The notes beneath the pieces are model-generated. The model was not told the origin of the DNA. It worked only from the letters and a program-made list of their open reading frames with translations, and made no database searches. Shown here piece after piece: positions 8,007-17,133 of a stretch of DNA of 64,000 nt. How positions within the stretch are numbered: the stretch's first letter is position 1; every line of letters starts with the position of its first letter. Source of the DNA: Paenibacillus macquariensis (GTDB lineage Bacteria; Bacillota; Bacilli; Paenibacillales; Paenibacillaceae); NCBI RefSeq assembly GCF_900156375.1, contig NZ_FTNK01000002.1:1-64000 (forward strand), in the 5' to 3' direction. The position numbers and the translations under genes were made by a program.

Positions 8007-8591
8007 TTACAATATTTTTTTAAAACGATATTCCATTTCTCCAGCCATAGCTTCAGGAGTATCACCAGTTTCTCTGAAATCATGTGTATAAATTTGTTCA
8101 AACGGCCCAAAGTTTACTTGCTTATAAAATTCAAAACAAGGGAATCCATCATGTGTACCTTGAATATCAACAATACCATTTTTTTGGACATGTACTATTA
8201 ATAGGTAGTCAACAGGAGGTGCATATACATTTAATGGATTGCTAGCACTTGCATTCATTTGAAACTTGACGTCATCAGAACCCCATACAATATCAGTACA
8301 CAAAATACCTTCTGTACTAGCTTTTCCTGTTTTCTGATTAACAGAACCATCTGGAGTTGTGACTCTTTCTGTTGTTATGCCAGTATTTGCATATGTGAAA
8401 ATTTCCTTTTTGTAAAAATCTACAACTACTTCTTGTTCAAATCTGGAGCGCATAGCGTTGACAGCATATGGTGTAAACTCACGTGAGTCACCTTCAAATT
8501 GGATTACGTTTCCTGTTTGCACATCCTTCTTAGCCTCTGTCCAAGACATTGGAATAAATACACTTGCTCTAACTTTAACGATATTAGTCAT
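8007..8591 (-). CDS. DUF3238-like protein, copy 1
   Basis: A 194-residue protein beginning MTNIVKVRASVFIPMSW. It has the conserved order EFTPYAVNAMRSR, VDFYKKEIFTYANTG, ASASNPLN, DYLL, GTHDGFPCFEFYK and IYTHDFRETGDTP, which I associate with the Bacillus DUF3238 family (function unknown, cytoplasmic). It is about 70 percent identical by eye to the next gene. The ribosome binding site is AGAGGTG. It lies between copy 2 and azoR on the same strand under the same palindromic operator. Confidence 0.7.
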   Translation of the reverse strand: MTNIVKVRASVFIPMSWTEAKKDVQTGNVIQFEGDSREFTPYAVNAMRSRFEQEVVVDFYKKEIFTYANTGITTERVTTPDGSVNQKTGKASTEGILCTDIVWGSDDVKFQMNASASNPLNVYAPPVDYLLIVHVQKNGIVDIQGTHDGFPCFEFYKQVNFGPFEQIYTHDFRETGDTPEAMAGEMEYRFKKIL

Positions 8592-8685
8592 GAGACACAC
8601 CTCTATTGTTCTTAAATTTATTTTGGGTAATAATATCGACTCATAGAGCAAAATAGGTTGCAATTTCTTTCATTAATATTTATAT

Positions 8686-9270
8686 CTAAATCTTCGCTTT
8701 AAAACTGTATTCCATTTCTCCAGCTAGTGCTGCAGGGGTGTCATCAGTTTTTCTGAAATCATGTGTATATATTAATTCAAATGGACCAAAATCTGTTTGC
8801 TTATAAAATTCATAGCAAGGGAACCCATCATGAGAGCCTTCAATATACGCAACACCACTTTTATTAACACGTATCGTTAATAAATAATCAGCTGCAGGTG
8901 CTGCTGTATTTAAAGGATTGCTAGCACTTGCCCTCATTTCAAAAGAAACGTCATCAGCTCCCCACACAACATTTTCACATACAATATTTTCTGTACTTGT
9001 TTTTCCCTCTTTAAAATCAATTACACCGTCTAAATTTGTGATTTTAACAGTTACCATACAAGCGTTAGCGTATGTGAAAATTTCTCTTTTATAAAAATCA
9101 ATAATCACTTCTTGCTCTAATCTTGACCTCATTGTGTTTACAGCGTGTGGTGTAAATTCGCGTGCATCACCCGTATATTCGAAGATCTTTCCTGTTGTAG
9201 GATCTTTAATAGGTTCCAACCAAGCATATGGTGCAAATACACTTCCTCTAATTTTAACGATATTAGCCAT
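8686..9270 (-). CDS. DUF3238-like protein, copy 2
   Basis: A 194-residue paralogue of the gene at 8007-8591, sharing EFTPHAVNTMRSR, VDFYKREIFTYANA-type, ASASNPLN, GSHDGFPCYEFYK and IYTHDFRKTDDTP blocks. The start has GGAGGTT 6 nt upstream. It is the first gene of the minus-strand set, next to the operator. Tandem duplication and common control suggest a shared stress role; the molecular function is unknown. Confidence 0.7.
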   Translation of the reverse strand: MANIVKIRGSVFAPYAWLEPIKDPTTGKIFEYTGDAREFTPHAVNTMRSRLEQEVIIDFYKREIFTYANACMVTVKITNLDGVIDFKEGKTSTENIVCENVVWGADDVSFEMRASASNPLNTAAPAADYLLTIRVNKSGVAYIEGSHDGFPCYEFYKQTDFGPFELIYTHDFRKTDDTPAALAGEMEYSFKAKI

Positions 9271-9320
9271 GAATAACCTCCATAATTTATTGATTTTTAT
9301 TTCAGTGAATCCTATTTCTT

Positions 9321-9369
9321 GTACTATGTTGAGTATAGTCAATTTGATTGACTATACTCAACATAGTAC
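9321..9369. promoter_or_regulatory. 49-bp perfect palindrome with divergent promoters (MarR operator)
   Basis: Two perfect 23-bp arms (starting GTACTATGTTGAG) flank a 3-nt centre. Each strand contains TTGAGT and TATACT with an 18-bp spacer wholly inside the palindrome, so two face-to-face promoters are built into the dyad, one for the marR-type gene and one for the minus-strand set. A second dyad AAAGTCAA / TTGACTTT lies at about 9386-9406, just before the marR-type start. Confidence 0.8.
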
Positions 9370-9424
9370 AATGGGGACTTGAATAAAGTCAACTTAATTG
9401 ACTTTATCTAAGGAGGTTATATGT

Positions 9425-9898
9425 ATGAATCATCAAATATTTAATGAATTGGATTTCACATCACTTTTGTCATTTTCCTATAATGCATTGATTGATGAAC
9501 TACATGGCAGATTGAGCGAATTAGGGTTTGGAGATATTAGACCTGCACATGGCTTTATGTTTAAATATTTGGCTACTAGTGGAGCAACAGGTATAGAACT
9601 AGCAGAGTATTTAGGCATTACAAAGCAGGCTGTAAGTAAAATGGTGGATTATCTTGAGAAAAGTGGTTATGTAATACGTCAGAATCATCCCACTGATAAG
9701 AGGGGAAAAATTATTATTTTGACCGAACGAGGTTGGTTGGTAGTGAAAGCCAAAGAGAAGATACTAACTGAGATTGAGGGACGCTGGATTGAAGACATAG
9801 GTATCGAACGAATGCAAATGCTCAAAGAAGATTTAACAAAATTAGTGTATAAAGCAAATGAAGGAAAATTATCATCCAGGTCAAGACCTGTTTGGTAA
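9425..9898 (+). CDS. MarR-family transcriptional regulator
   Basis: A 157-residue winged-helix regulator. The DNA-binding part reads ATGIELAEYLGITKQAVSKM then VDYLEKSGYVIR, followed by the wing DPTDKR-type loop (HPTDKRGKIIILTERG). The start ATG 9425 has AAGGAGG 7 nt upstream. It faces azoR and the DUF3238 pair across a palindromic operator and most likely represses both directions. There is no N-terminal cysteine of the OhrR type (the first cysteines are absent), so a thiol switch is not obvious. Confidence 0.9.
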   Translation: MNHQIFNELDFTSLLSFSYNALIDELHGRLSELGFGDIRPAHGFMFKYLATSGATGIELAEYLGITKQAVSKMVDYLEKSGYVIRQNHPTDKRGKIIILTERGWLVVKAKEKILTEIEGRWIEDIGIERMQMLKEDLTKLVYKANEGKLSSRSRPVW

Positions 9899-9945
9899 AT
9901 ATATAGTCTATGAACGTAATCAACTAAAGTACCTATTTATAACTT

Positions 9946-9985
9946 AAACATTAAGGCCCAGGTCTTTACCTGGGCCTTAATGTTT
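9946..9985. terminator. Bidirectional terminator
   Basis: 18-bp perfect arms around CTTT (the core is AAGGCCCAGGT / ACCTGGGCCTT), flanked by A- and T-rich ends on both sides. It sits between convergent genes (the MarR-type regulator and the dioxygenase). Confidence 0.85.
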
Positions 9986-10115
9986 AAGTAAACTAACTAA
10001 ACGGGGTAAACACTTACATGGCTTTTTACATTAATGAATCAAAAACTCATGACTTCCGTCCATACCCCGTAAAGCTTCAAACAGCTTTAATTCCATCCTA
10101 CGCTTTGCCTACGTT

Positions 10116-10847
10116 TTATTCGTTTACAAACGAGCTGCCAGCAATGTTTTTACCGCGTGCAAGCCAGATCTTGAAGTTTGGATTTTTGTCGGGAATAACT
10201 TTCGCTTCTGTAGAAAAATATCTCATTGTATAACCGCACCGACGATACGGACTTGTATTTGCTGCGGCGCCGTGTATAATACGTGAGTCGTGTAGCGAAC
10301 ATTCGCCTGGTTCAAGATCGAAGTACACTGATTTGGAATCGTCGATATTTTTAATCTGGGTACTAAAAATATTGCTGTCCTCGCTCACCTTTTCGTATTC
10401 CGAAAAACCGTCTTTGTGGGTCCCCGGGATGACTCGCATACATCCGTTTTCTTTATTGCTTCCGTCAATCGCAAGCCAAACCGTAACGATTTTATCGAAT
10501 CTATCCAATCTGCCTTTCCAATAAGCTGAATCTTCATGCCAAGGGGTTTGCTTGCCTACATAAGGTTCCTTAGCAATGAAGTGGCTTGACCACAAACCAA
10601 TATTCGGACCGATTAACGGCTCTACTAAGTCAAGAACTTTATCGCTAAGCAGAAACTTCAGAAGCCTCTCGTCGCGAAAATGCGGCGTATCGAGCTCACT
10701 GTTCAGTTTCTTGCCTACCGCTACCCATTGTTCTTCGAAAATGTTCGATAATTCCTGCATTTCTTCAGGATTAAATAATTGATTCTTGTACAGCAGATAA
10801 CCATTTTCCTCGTAATGTTTTACTTCTTCTTGTATAATGTGTGCCAT
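10116..10847 (-). CDS. Phytanoyl-CoA dioxygenase (PhyH) family protein
   Basis: A 243-residue Fe(II)/2-oxoglutarate-dependent oxygenase. The metal-binding HxD is in WHEDSAYW (about residues 117-124), the second metal His is in IHGAAANTSPYRRC and the following R binds 2-oxoglutarate. PGTHK is the usual beta-strand signature. The start MAHIIQ was preferred because GAAGGG precedes it; a longer frame from 10913 is possible. It faces an AraC regulator that probably senses its substrate. Substrates of such bacterial enzymes vary widely and none is indicated here. Confidence 0.85.
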   Translation of the reverse strand: MAHIIQEEVKHYEENGYLLYKNQLFNPEEMQELSNIFEEQWVAVGKKLNSELDTPHFRDERLLKFLLSDKVLDLVEPLIGPNIGLWSSHFIAKEPYVGKQTPWHEDSAYWKGRLDRFDKIVTVWLAIDGSNKENGCMRVIPGTHKDGFSEYEKVSEDSNIFSTQIKNIDDSKSVYFDLEPGECSLHDSRIIHGAAANTSPYRRCGYTMRYFSTEAKVIPDKNPNFKIWLARGKNIAGSSFVNE

Positions 10848-11003
10848 TGATACCATATCCCTTCTGACATTGTCAGTGATGTTTATCATTGGTCTATCAT
10901 AACCATTCAACACTCATCAGGACTACGCTTAGTATCGGCAAAAGTATGCATATTTTCGGATGTTAAGTTAAAGTATCAATTAAACAGGAAAGGAGCAATC
11001 ATC

Positions 11004-11870
11004 TTGAATACGAATTTAACTCCGGAACGATTGATGAATGAGAATTATTTGACGGTCTCATCCCCGTTTCGAATATTTCAGCATACGATTACTCGAGATA
11101 TTGATACACATTGGCATGAATTTTTCGAAATTGCGTTCGTCGTTTCCGGTACAGGCATGCATTGGTTAAATGGCGAGAAGATGTCTTTACAGCGAGGCAT
11201 GATGTTTCTGCTTACACCTGCTGATTTTCACAAAATTATCCCGGATCCCGGTGAAACGATCTGTTTATATGATCTTATTTTTGAAGAGCGATTTATTAGG
11301 TACGAAGTGCATGAAATGATCTTTCGCGGAGAAACGCAGTATATGCATATTTTCCCTGATGAGATTTCAAGCCAAATCGATAGAGAGTGCAATAGAATTT
11401 GGGAGGAATCAGTTCAGACGGACTTCGGAGCAGAAATAGTCATTCAAGGTACATTAGAGAGAATGATCATTGACCTTATCCGAGTGTGCAGCAAACGCTC
11501 AAGTGCAGGCGACGTATTACGCCACGATTCCATGCAAGTGAACCCTTCTATTCGAAAGGCGCTTGTTTATATGCACCATCACTTCAGGGAACAGCTAACT
11601 TTGCATGAAGTAGCGGCTCATGCAGTTCTTTCCGTCAATTATTTTAGTGAATGTTTTCATCAACAAACTGGCATATCATACCAGATTTATCTACAGAAGC
11701 TTAGACTCCAATTCACCAGCTCACTTCTTCGTTCTACCCACCTAACGGTAACCGAGGTATGCCATGCATCGGGCTTTAACACAGTGCCTCACTTTGAACG
11801 GGCGTTCAAGCAACGATACGGTTGTACACCAAGTGCATATCGAAAAGATATCTGGCAATATAGTCAATAA
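11004..11870 (+). CDS. AraC-family regulator with cupin sensor
   Basis: A 288-residue regulator: N-terminal cupin (HWHEFFEIAFVVSGTGMHWL at about 37-56) and a C-terminal double helix-turn-helix (LTLHEVAAHAVLSVNYFSEC then FHQQTGISYQIYLQKLRL, ending in TPSAYRKD). The TTG start has AAGGAG 8 nt upstream. The divergent dioxygenase gene is the likely target, with the sugar or small metabolite bound in the cupin as inducer (inference). Confidence 0.9.
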   Translation: MNTNLTPERLMNENYLTVSSPFRIFQHTITRDIDTHWHEFFEIAFVVSGTGMHWLNGEKMSLQRGMMFLLTPADFHKIIPDPGETICLYDLIFEERFIRYEVHEMIFRGETQYMHIFPDEISSQIDRECNRIWEESVQTDFGAEIVIQGTLERMIIDLIRVCSKRSSAGDVLRHDSMQVNPSIRKALVYMHHHFREQLTLHEVAAHAVLSVNYFSECFHQQTGISYQIYLQKLRLQFTSSLLRSTHLTVTEVCHASGFNTVPHFERAFKQRYGCTPSAYRKDIWQYSQ

Positions 11871-11901
11871 CAAAACAACATGATATTGTAAATGAACAAA
11901 A

Positions 11902-11947
11902 CAATGGATAGAGATTCAGATGTATTCTGAGAACTCTATCCATTTTT
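11902..11947. terminator. Rho-independent terminator
   Basis: AATGGATAGAG and CTCTATCCATT arms followed by TTTT, 30 bp after the AraC gene stop. On the other strand it lies downstream of the DAHP synthase gene. Confidence 0.8.
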
Positions 11948-12024
11948 ACTGCGTCATTAACATATGAATTGTTTATTGGCTATATTAGATTGTCTCTTTG
12001 TCGCCATGAACAATATTCTCTGAG

Positions 12025-13107
12025 TTATTTCGAACGATGGAACAAACCAGATTCCAGAAGCCCACTCCAGAAGTCGTTGAATTGTGGAATGTCGAGCTGC
12101 TGATTGGCGTCAGATAGGGCCGTTTGTGGATCAGGATGAACTTCGACCATGATGCCATCGGCTCCTGCAGCAAGTGCAGCTTTGGCACACGGTAGGAAAA
12201 TATCCTTACGCCCGGTAGAGTGTGTTACATCTACTAAGACAGGTAAATGAGTCTCCTGTTTCAACAAAGGTACGGCCGAAATATCTAAGGTGTTGCGTGT
12301 CGCTGTCTCATAGGTGCGAATGCCTCGTTCGATCAGCATCACTTGGGAGTTGCCGTGGTAAAGAATATATTCTGCGGCATGAATGAATTCATCAAGGGTT
12401 GCGGCGAGTCCACGTTTGAGTAGAACGGGAATTCTGGCTTCTCCAGCGGCTTTTAACAGTTCGAAATTCTGCATGTTACGCGCACCAATCTGGATGACAT
12501 CAATGGTCTCAGCTGCGATCTCCATATGTGCAGGGTGGACAATTTCGCTGATAATCGAAAGCCCGAATTCATCCCCAACTTCCTTCAACATTCTTAATCC
12601 ATCAATTCCAAGTCCTTGGAAATCATACGGAGATGTGCGGGGTTTGAAGGCCCCTCCACGCATGACCGTAACACCTGCCGCTTTAAGAGCCGCTGCGACA
12701 GTACGTAATTGTTCCATCGATTCAACGGAGCAGGGGCCAGCCACCATAATAGGGGAACCGTTACCGACAATCGTATTTCCTTTCAAAGGGATAACCGTAT
12801 TGGATTCGTGTTGTTTACGGCTGACTAGTAACGTACGTTTATGTTCTTTCTCTTGAACACCGAGCGAAGCCTTGAAAATCTCTTTGAACAAATGTTTAAC
12901 CGTACTATTGTCGAAGGGACCCTGATTGTTGGCAACAAGATGCTCCAACATTTCTTTTTCACGAATGGGATCAAATTTAGGTACACCTTGTTTTTCTTTG
13001 ATTAGGCCAATCTCGTGGCTAATGCGAGCGCGATCATTCAATAACGTTAACAGTTGATGATTAACCTCTTGTAGTTCATTTCTTAATTGATCTAAATGTG
13101 TATTCAT
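12025..13107 (-). CDS. aroA: Bifunctional DAHP synthase / chorismate mutase
   Basis: A 360-residue fusion, close to the 358 of Bacillus subtilis AroA (AroA(G)). Residues 1-90 are an AroQ-type chorismate mutase ([26 protein letters not shown]). Residues 100-360 are type Ib 3-deoxy-D-arabino-heptulosonate 7-phosphate synthase with [36 protein letters not shown] and DVTHSTGRK. It makes the first committed shikimate-pathway intermediate from PEP and erythrose 4-phosphate; the mutase domain gives prephenate feedback control in this family. The start has GGAGG upstream. Expression is controlled by the T-box leader at 13145-13405. Confidence 0.95.
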   Translation of the reverse strand: MNTHLDQLRNELQEVNHQLLTLLNDRARISHEIGLIKEKQGVPKFDPIREKEMLEHLVANNQGPFDNSTVKHLFKEIFKASLGVQEKEHKRTLLVSRKQHESNTVIPLKGNTIVGNGSPIMVAGPCSVESMEQLRTVAAALKAAGVTVMRGGAFKPRTSPYDFQGLGIDGLRMLKEVGDEFGLSIISEIVHPAHMEIAAETIDVIQIGARNMQNFELLKAAGEARIPVLLKRGLAATLDEFIHAAEYILYHGNSQVMLIERGIRTYETATRNTLDISAVPLLKQETHLPVLVDVTHSTGRKDIFLPCAKAALAAGADGIMVEVHPDPQTALSDANQQLDIPQFNDFWSGLLESGLFHRSK

Positions 13108-13144
13108 TTCTCCATAACCTCCGTTTTGTATAATCATTAATTAA

Positions 13145-13405
13145 TAAAATAAAAAGGCTGTCTCGCAAGGGACGGAAATATATCCGCGGTACCACCCTCG
13201 TTAGACAGCCAAAATGTTTTGGTTTCTCACTTAACACGATAACGGCGTGTGCCGGACTTCCTTACTGCAACCCGGGTGCGTTCAGGAAGTCGACTCTGGA
13301 GTGAATTTCATCCGTGCAACTCCTGTCGGTCCGCTCTCAATCTGTGGCGTACCGTCCCTGTTAGGGTGCAGTGGACTACTTGTCTCCATCATGGTCTGTA
13401 AATAA
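13145..13405 (-). ncRNA. T-box leader of the DAHP synthase gene
   Basis: On the minus strand the T-box sequence AGGGTGGTACCGCGG lies at 13184-13198. It is followed by the terminator with GGCTGTCT / AGACAGCC arms and a T-run. Stem I begins around GATGGAGACAAGTAG, with the AGTA bulge. In the presumed specifier loop (GATGAAATTCACTCC) the triplet TTC at 13303-13305 is followed by A, which fits phenylalanine tRNA. Uncharged tRNA would stabilise the antiterminator and switch on aromatic biosynthesis. The T-box call is firm; the amino acid is tentative. Confidence 0.9.
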
Positions 13406-13419
13406 GATGAATTTGTCTC

Positions 13420-13449
13420 ATTATATGCGTGGTAAGAAAAGGAATGCAA
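13420..13449 (-). promoter_or_regulatory. Sigma-A promoter of the T-box leader
   Basis: On the minus strand -35 TTGCAT (13444-13449) and -10 TATAAT (13420-13425) with an 18-bp spacer, just upstream of the T-box Stem I. Confidence 0.65.
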
Positions 13450-13639
13450 GTGCTTAATGTGACGCGGTGACGTGTTTGACTGACATGACGTTCTCACAAG
13501 GTGACGTATGATCGAAGATGCATTCTTCAGTGTAATAATTGTTATATTCAGGCTGCTATATGAAGAAATATAATTAACATAGTAGGGTCTACTATTTGGA
13601 ATGACTGAGTTTGGACCTCTATAATACTAGTTATTTTAC

Positions 13640-13783
13640 ATGTATTCCTGGGGTGTTGGAGCTATATTTAGTGGAACGGTACTCATCATTTCAGGGTTTA
13701 TACTTCTTATTGTTGTAGGGATTTTTGACGAAAAAAAAAGCATCCCAGCCACCAACATGATGGAGGGGATACTTGAGATATGA
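13640..13783 (+). CDS. Tiny membrane peptide, doubtful
   Basis: A 47-codon frame from ATG 13640 (MYSWGVGAIFSGTVLIISGF start) with one long hydrophobic segment at residues 5-28, then a charged tail. The ribosome binding site is weak. It resembles tiny single-span membrane peptides common in bacilli, but it could be chance. Confidence 0.3.
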   Translation: MYSWGVGAIFSGTVLIISGFILLIVVGIFDEKKSIPATNMMEGILEI

Positions 13784-13804
13784 TATACATTTAAAGCATG
13801 GTTG

Positions 13805-14383
13805 TTAATTGACCTGCTTCCATTTGTTCTCACTTTCCTGTGGAACATAATTCTCCATACGTTGGATAAGTTCTATAGGATCGCTCGACACGTTAATCAA
13901 ACTCAGATTTGAAGGCTTAGAGAAACCTTCTTCTACACTGTAATTAATCATATTTAATAGTGGATCAAAATAACCGCACACATTTAAAATACCGATCGGT
14001 TTGTTGTGAATTCCAATCTGTGACCAGCACAGAACCTCGAATAATTCTTCATATGTTCCGAATCCACCAGGCAAAGCTATAAATCCATCTGCTAATTTAC
14101 CCATGGTGGCTTTGCGTTCGTGCATGCCTTCAACTTCAATGAATTCAGTTAATTCTTGATGCACGATTTCGCCTTTGAATAATCCCTTTGGCATGATGCC
14201 AGTCACTTCACCACCATGTGCTATAACCGTATTCGCGATTACACCCATCAGCCCCATATTGGACCCACCATAGATTAAGCGATATTTCTCTTGCGCCATA
14301 TACAACCCAAGTTCAGCAGCCTTCAACTGGTAATCCGGATGGTTCCCAAGATTGGAACCTGCAAATACACATATTGCTTTCAT
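13805..14383 (-). CDS. LOG family protein (cytokinin riboside monophosphate phosphoribohydrolase type)
   Basis: A 192-residue Rossmann-like protein with the family signatures [14 protein letters not shown] (about 40-53) and [12 protein letters not shown] (about 103-114). Such proteins, like B. subtilis YvdD, cleave nucleoside 5'-monophosphates to base plus ribose 5-phosphate and were long misnamed lysine decarboxylases. The start ATG 14383 has GGAGTG 6 nt upstream; a GTG three codons earlier overlaps that site. Confidence 0.9.
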   Translation of the reverse strand: MKAICVFAGSNLGNHPDYQLKAAELGLYMAQEKYRLIYGGSNMGLMGVIANTVIAHGGEVTGIMPKGLFKGEIVHQELTEFIEVEGMHERKATMGKLADGFIALPGGFGTYEELFEVLCWSQIGIHNKPIGILNVCGYFDPLLNMINYSVEEGFSKPSNLSLINVSSDPIELIQRMENYVPQESENKWKQVN

Positions 14384-14543
14384 CCTATTCACTCCAATCT
14401 ATATGTAGGTGATATTAGCTCTTATTATAGTATACAGAAGAAGATCTCTTTATTTGTTAATTTATTTAGATTGCTTCTTAAGCAAGAGGATATTCAACGA
14501 GATGTGACGAATAGGTCATATACATTGTAAAAGGGATGTAACC

Positions 14544-15380
14544 CTAGGCATTAATCCACTGGAACATTCGATCAATAGCGAGTAGATGGGTGTCGAGTGG
14601 GAGGTGATGGTCGCCGTCTTCATATTTATGAAATTCAGCAGGTACGCCAACATCGATAAGTCTGTTATACATATGTAACCCGTGACTGAAATCGACTTGA
14701 GTATCTTTTGTGCCATGCATAATAAGTACAGGGCAATGTAGTTGTTCTACCATACCTAGAGGTGAGCGTATCTCATAGGACTCAGGTACTTTGGTAGGTG
14801 TGCCGCCAATGACGCGCTTTAACATTTTACGTAAATCAACACGTTCTTCATAGGTTTGTGCGAGATCAGATACACCACCCCAACAGATTAATTTGTGCAC
14901 GTTCGATATGTTTGCTGCCGTATGTGTTGCATTGATGGACCCACGTGAGAATCCCATGATAGAAATTCGATTCTTATCTACAAAAGGAAGACCCTCCATA
15001 AGACGATAGGCAGATAGAACATCTTCTTGATCGCTCCCACCGAATTCATCACGACCTTCGCCACCCTCATTACCTCGATAGGTAGGAGCAAAGATAATAT
15101 GTCCGTAATTTGAAAATTGCTCTAGCCAGTCCGTCTTGACTCGTCCGACTTTACCAATGCCGCCACGACAATAAATCAATACAGGCCATTGTTCTGATCG
15201 AAGATCCTGTTGTGTTGGAGGTACAGAGCTGGCCAATTTCGTTACTGGAAGTTCTGTGGAGTTATACGATTGACCAATTAAAGACGCTAATTCCGCTGTA
15301 GGTAGGTCATAACCATGCGGCAAGCTAAGGTATCCTTTTACCTTCAACCCATCGGATAGGTATGTGATGTGTGAAATCAT
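14544..15380 (-). CDS. Alpha/beta hydrolase, S9 peptidase-like
   Basis: A 278-residue serine hydrolase. The nucleophile elbow GFSRGS is at about residues 157-162, the acid is in HGTKDTQVDF and the catalytic His in DGDHHLPLD. RGNEGGEGRDEFGGSDQEDV is the loop typical of dienelactone-hydrolase/prolyl-oligopeptidase C-terminal domains. It lacks the beta-propeller of full S9 peptidases. Chosen start: the ATG after AGGAGT; an in-frame TTG lies three codons upstream. Confidence 0.85.
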   Translation of the reverse strand: MISHITYLSDGLKVKGYLSLPHGYDLPTAELASLIGQSYNSTELPVTKLASSVPPTQQDLRSEQWPVLIYCRGGIGKVGRVKTDWLEQFSNYGHIIFAPTYRGNEGGEGRDEFGGSDQEDVLSAYRLMEGLPFVDKNRISIMGFSRGSINATHTAANISNVHKLICWGGVSDLAQTYEERVDLRKMLKRVIGGTPTKVPESYEIRSPLGMVEQLHCPVLIMHGTKDTQVDFSHGLHMYNRLIDVGVPAEFHKYEDGDHHLPLDTHLLAIDRMFQWINA

Positions 15381-15561
15381 AGTTATCAACTACTCCTAGA
15401 TCATTTGGATTATGTGTGTCTTTCATATTAACTCATTGTCGCACATCCTATTCGTATACCCTAATCGGTTCAACTTCAGTCAAATACTTATATTTTGATT
15501 GTGATTTCTGTCGTAGGACGGACATTACAATAATATAGTAGTAAAAAGGAGGTTTTGCGCA

Positions 15562-16446
15562 CTGTCTCATTATATTAAACGCATCGCTGCGTTTACAATT
15601 GCAATTCTTTTGCTGTGGGTGACGCCATTTGCAGAAAAAGCGAATGCCAGCTCAATCAATTCTGATTTAATTGTGGTGAATAAGAAAACCAATACATTGG
15701 CTTTCTTTAGAGATGGGAAACTGGAAAGACAATTTGCTGTTGCAACAGGGAAGAATCCCGAATTAACGCCAGAAGGGAAATTCAGGATTGCGAACAAAAT
15801 CAAAAATAGACCGTACTACAAAGATAAAATCCCTGGAGGGGATCCTCGTAATCCGTTGGGGGATCGCTGGATCGGGCTCGAAGTGAATGGTACGCAGGGA
15901 ACAACGTATGCTATTCACGGAAATAGCAATGAGAACTCTATTGGTAAGTACGTCAGTGCTGGATGCATCCGGATGCACAATGATGAGATTCACGAACTAT
16001 TTACACAAGTGCAAGTGAATTCTTACGCCGTCATAACTTCATCTAAGTTATCATTTGAACAGATTGCTGAGAACAATGGTTATCCATTGGGACTCAAAGT
16101 GTTTGAGGGGAAAGTCGTTATTAACGGTGAGGAACGGAAATTAAATAGTCCATTTGCGATTGAAGATTCCCGCATCTTCATTCCTATGAGAGAATGTTTA
16201 GAGTTGTTGGGGGCTAAAGTGGATTGGAATAATCAGACTCAGACAACAACCATCATCATTGGTGATCGAACGATCATCCATAAGCCACTCACAGACAAAG
16301 CAACAGTTAACGGCAAAGAAATCACCATTACACCTTCACGATATCAAGGATCAACAGTCATGCTGCCACTACGGAATATACTAGATCTGTCTGGCATTCA
16401 AGTGACATGGGATAGCAAGAATAATGCCATTATTATAACGAATTAA
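15562..16446 (+). CDS. Secreted L,D-transpeptidase with copper-amine-oxidase-like C-terminal domain
   Basis: A protein of about 294 residues. The best start is CTG 15562, 9 nt after AAAGGAGG. It gives a complete signal peptide (SHYIKRIAAFTIAILLLW ... AEKANASS) that any ATG/GTG/TTG start would cut. The YkuD catalytic domain (mature part to about residue 160) carries HGN and SAGCIRM, with the nucleophile Cys. The C-terminal 110 residues (VVINGEERKL ... IPMRECLELLGAKVDW) are the Cu-amine-oxidase N-like fold common in Paenibacillus wall proteins. It forms 3-3 peptidoglycan cross-links or attaches proteins to the wall. Confidence 0.85.
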   Translation: MSHYIKRIAAFTIAILLLWVTPFAEKANASSINSDLIVVNKKTNTLAFFRDGKLERQFAVATGKNPELTPEGKFRIANKIKNRPYYKDKIPGGDPRNPLGDRWIGLEVNGTQGTTYAIHGNSNENSIGKYVSAGCIRMHNDEIHELFTQVQVNSYAVITSSKLSFEQIAENNGYPLGLKVFEGKVVINGEERKLNSPFAIEDSRIFIPMRECLELLGAKVDWNNQTQTTTIIIGDRTIIHKPLTDKATVNGKEITITPSRYQGSTVMLPLRNILDLSGIQVTWDSKNNAIIITN

Positions 16447-16458
16447 ATGTGAAATGAG

Positions 16459-16480
16459 GCCACGAAAGTGGCTTTTTTAT
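16459..16480 (+). terminator. Rho-independent terminator
   Basis: GCCAC GAAA GTGGC followed by seven T residues, 12 bp after the L,D-transpeptidase stop. Confidence 0.85.
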
Positions 16481-16619
16481 TTGTGTTAAGTTTCTTATTC
16501 GTTAATGAAATGATTGAGTTAGAAGGGGAATACGTCAATTTTCACGAATGTAGATATATTAGGATGATTTGAAAAAAGTTTTTGTGAAACCTTTAATTAA
16601 AGAAAGGAGCAGAACTAAG

Positions 16620-17114
16620 GTGTACACACATAGAAGACTTAGTCATGACGATTTGGATACCATTTGTGAGTTTCCTCAAACGGAAGAAGAATTGTATTTT
16701 GTCAGCCCAAGATTTAAGTACCCTTTAACATCTGAACAAATCTTAGAATTATTGAAGGATAGATTTGAACCAATCGCTGTCATAGATGCTGTGGTGAATA
16801 AAGTAGTAGCTTATGCCAATTTGTATGGACATGATCCTAGTGATTGTTCGTGTTGGTTAGGTAATGTCATCGTATCCCCGGAATATAGGGGCAAAGGAGC
16901 AGCTGAATTTTTAGTCCAAATGATGATACAAGAAGCTGAAAATAAATTCGGTATCCATACCATACAGTTATCATGTCACAACACTAACTCAAGAGGATTG
17001 GCATTTTATTATAAGAATGGGTTCAAACCCTTCGATATGAAGATAAAGATGCTAGAAGGAAGAAAAGTAATCACTATACAAATGAAAACAGAGAACAGGA
17101 ATACATACAGTTAG
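16620..17114 (+). CDS. GNAT family N-acetyltransferase
   Basis: A 164-residue acetyltransferase. Motif A is VIVSPEYRGKGAAEFLVQMM (acetyl-CoA pyrophosphate loop, R/Q-x-x-G-x-G/A) and motif B is HNTNSRGLAFYYKNGFK. The start GTG 16620 has AAAGGAG about 10 nt upstream and gives the typical N-terminus (YTHRRLSHDDLDTI); TTG 16569 would add 17 residues. The acceptor substrate is unknown. It is followed after 19 bp by the HD gene and may be co-transcribed with it. Confidence 0.85.
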   Translation: MYTHRRLSHDDLDTICEFPQTEEELYFVSPRFKYPLTSEQILELLKDRFEPIAVIDAVVNKVVAYANLYGHDPSDCSCWLGNVIVSPEYRGKGAAEFLVQMMIQEAENKFGIHTIQLSCHNTNSRGLAFYYKNGFKPFDMKIKMLEGRKVITIQMKTENRNTYS

Positions 17115-17133
17115 GGTATCGGAGGGGAAAAGG

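Noticed and set aside
12383..12856. 157-codon frame opposite DAHP synthase
   Set aside because: Antisense shadow of a conserved enzyme gene; Ser/Pro/Arg-rich, with no motif.
13282..13497. 71-codon frame across the T-box leader
   Set aside because: It overlaps Stem I and the promoter of a clear T-box; there is no ribosome binding site.
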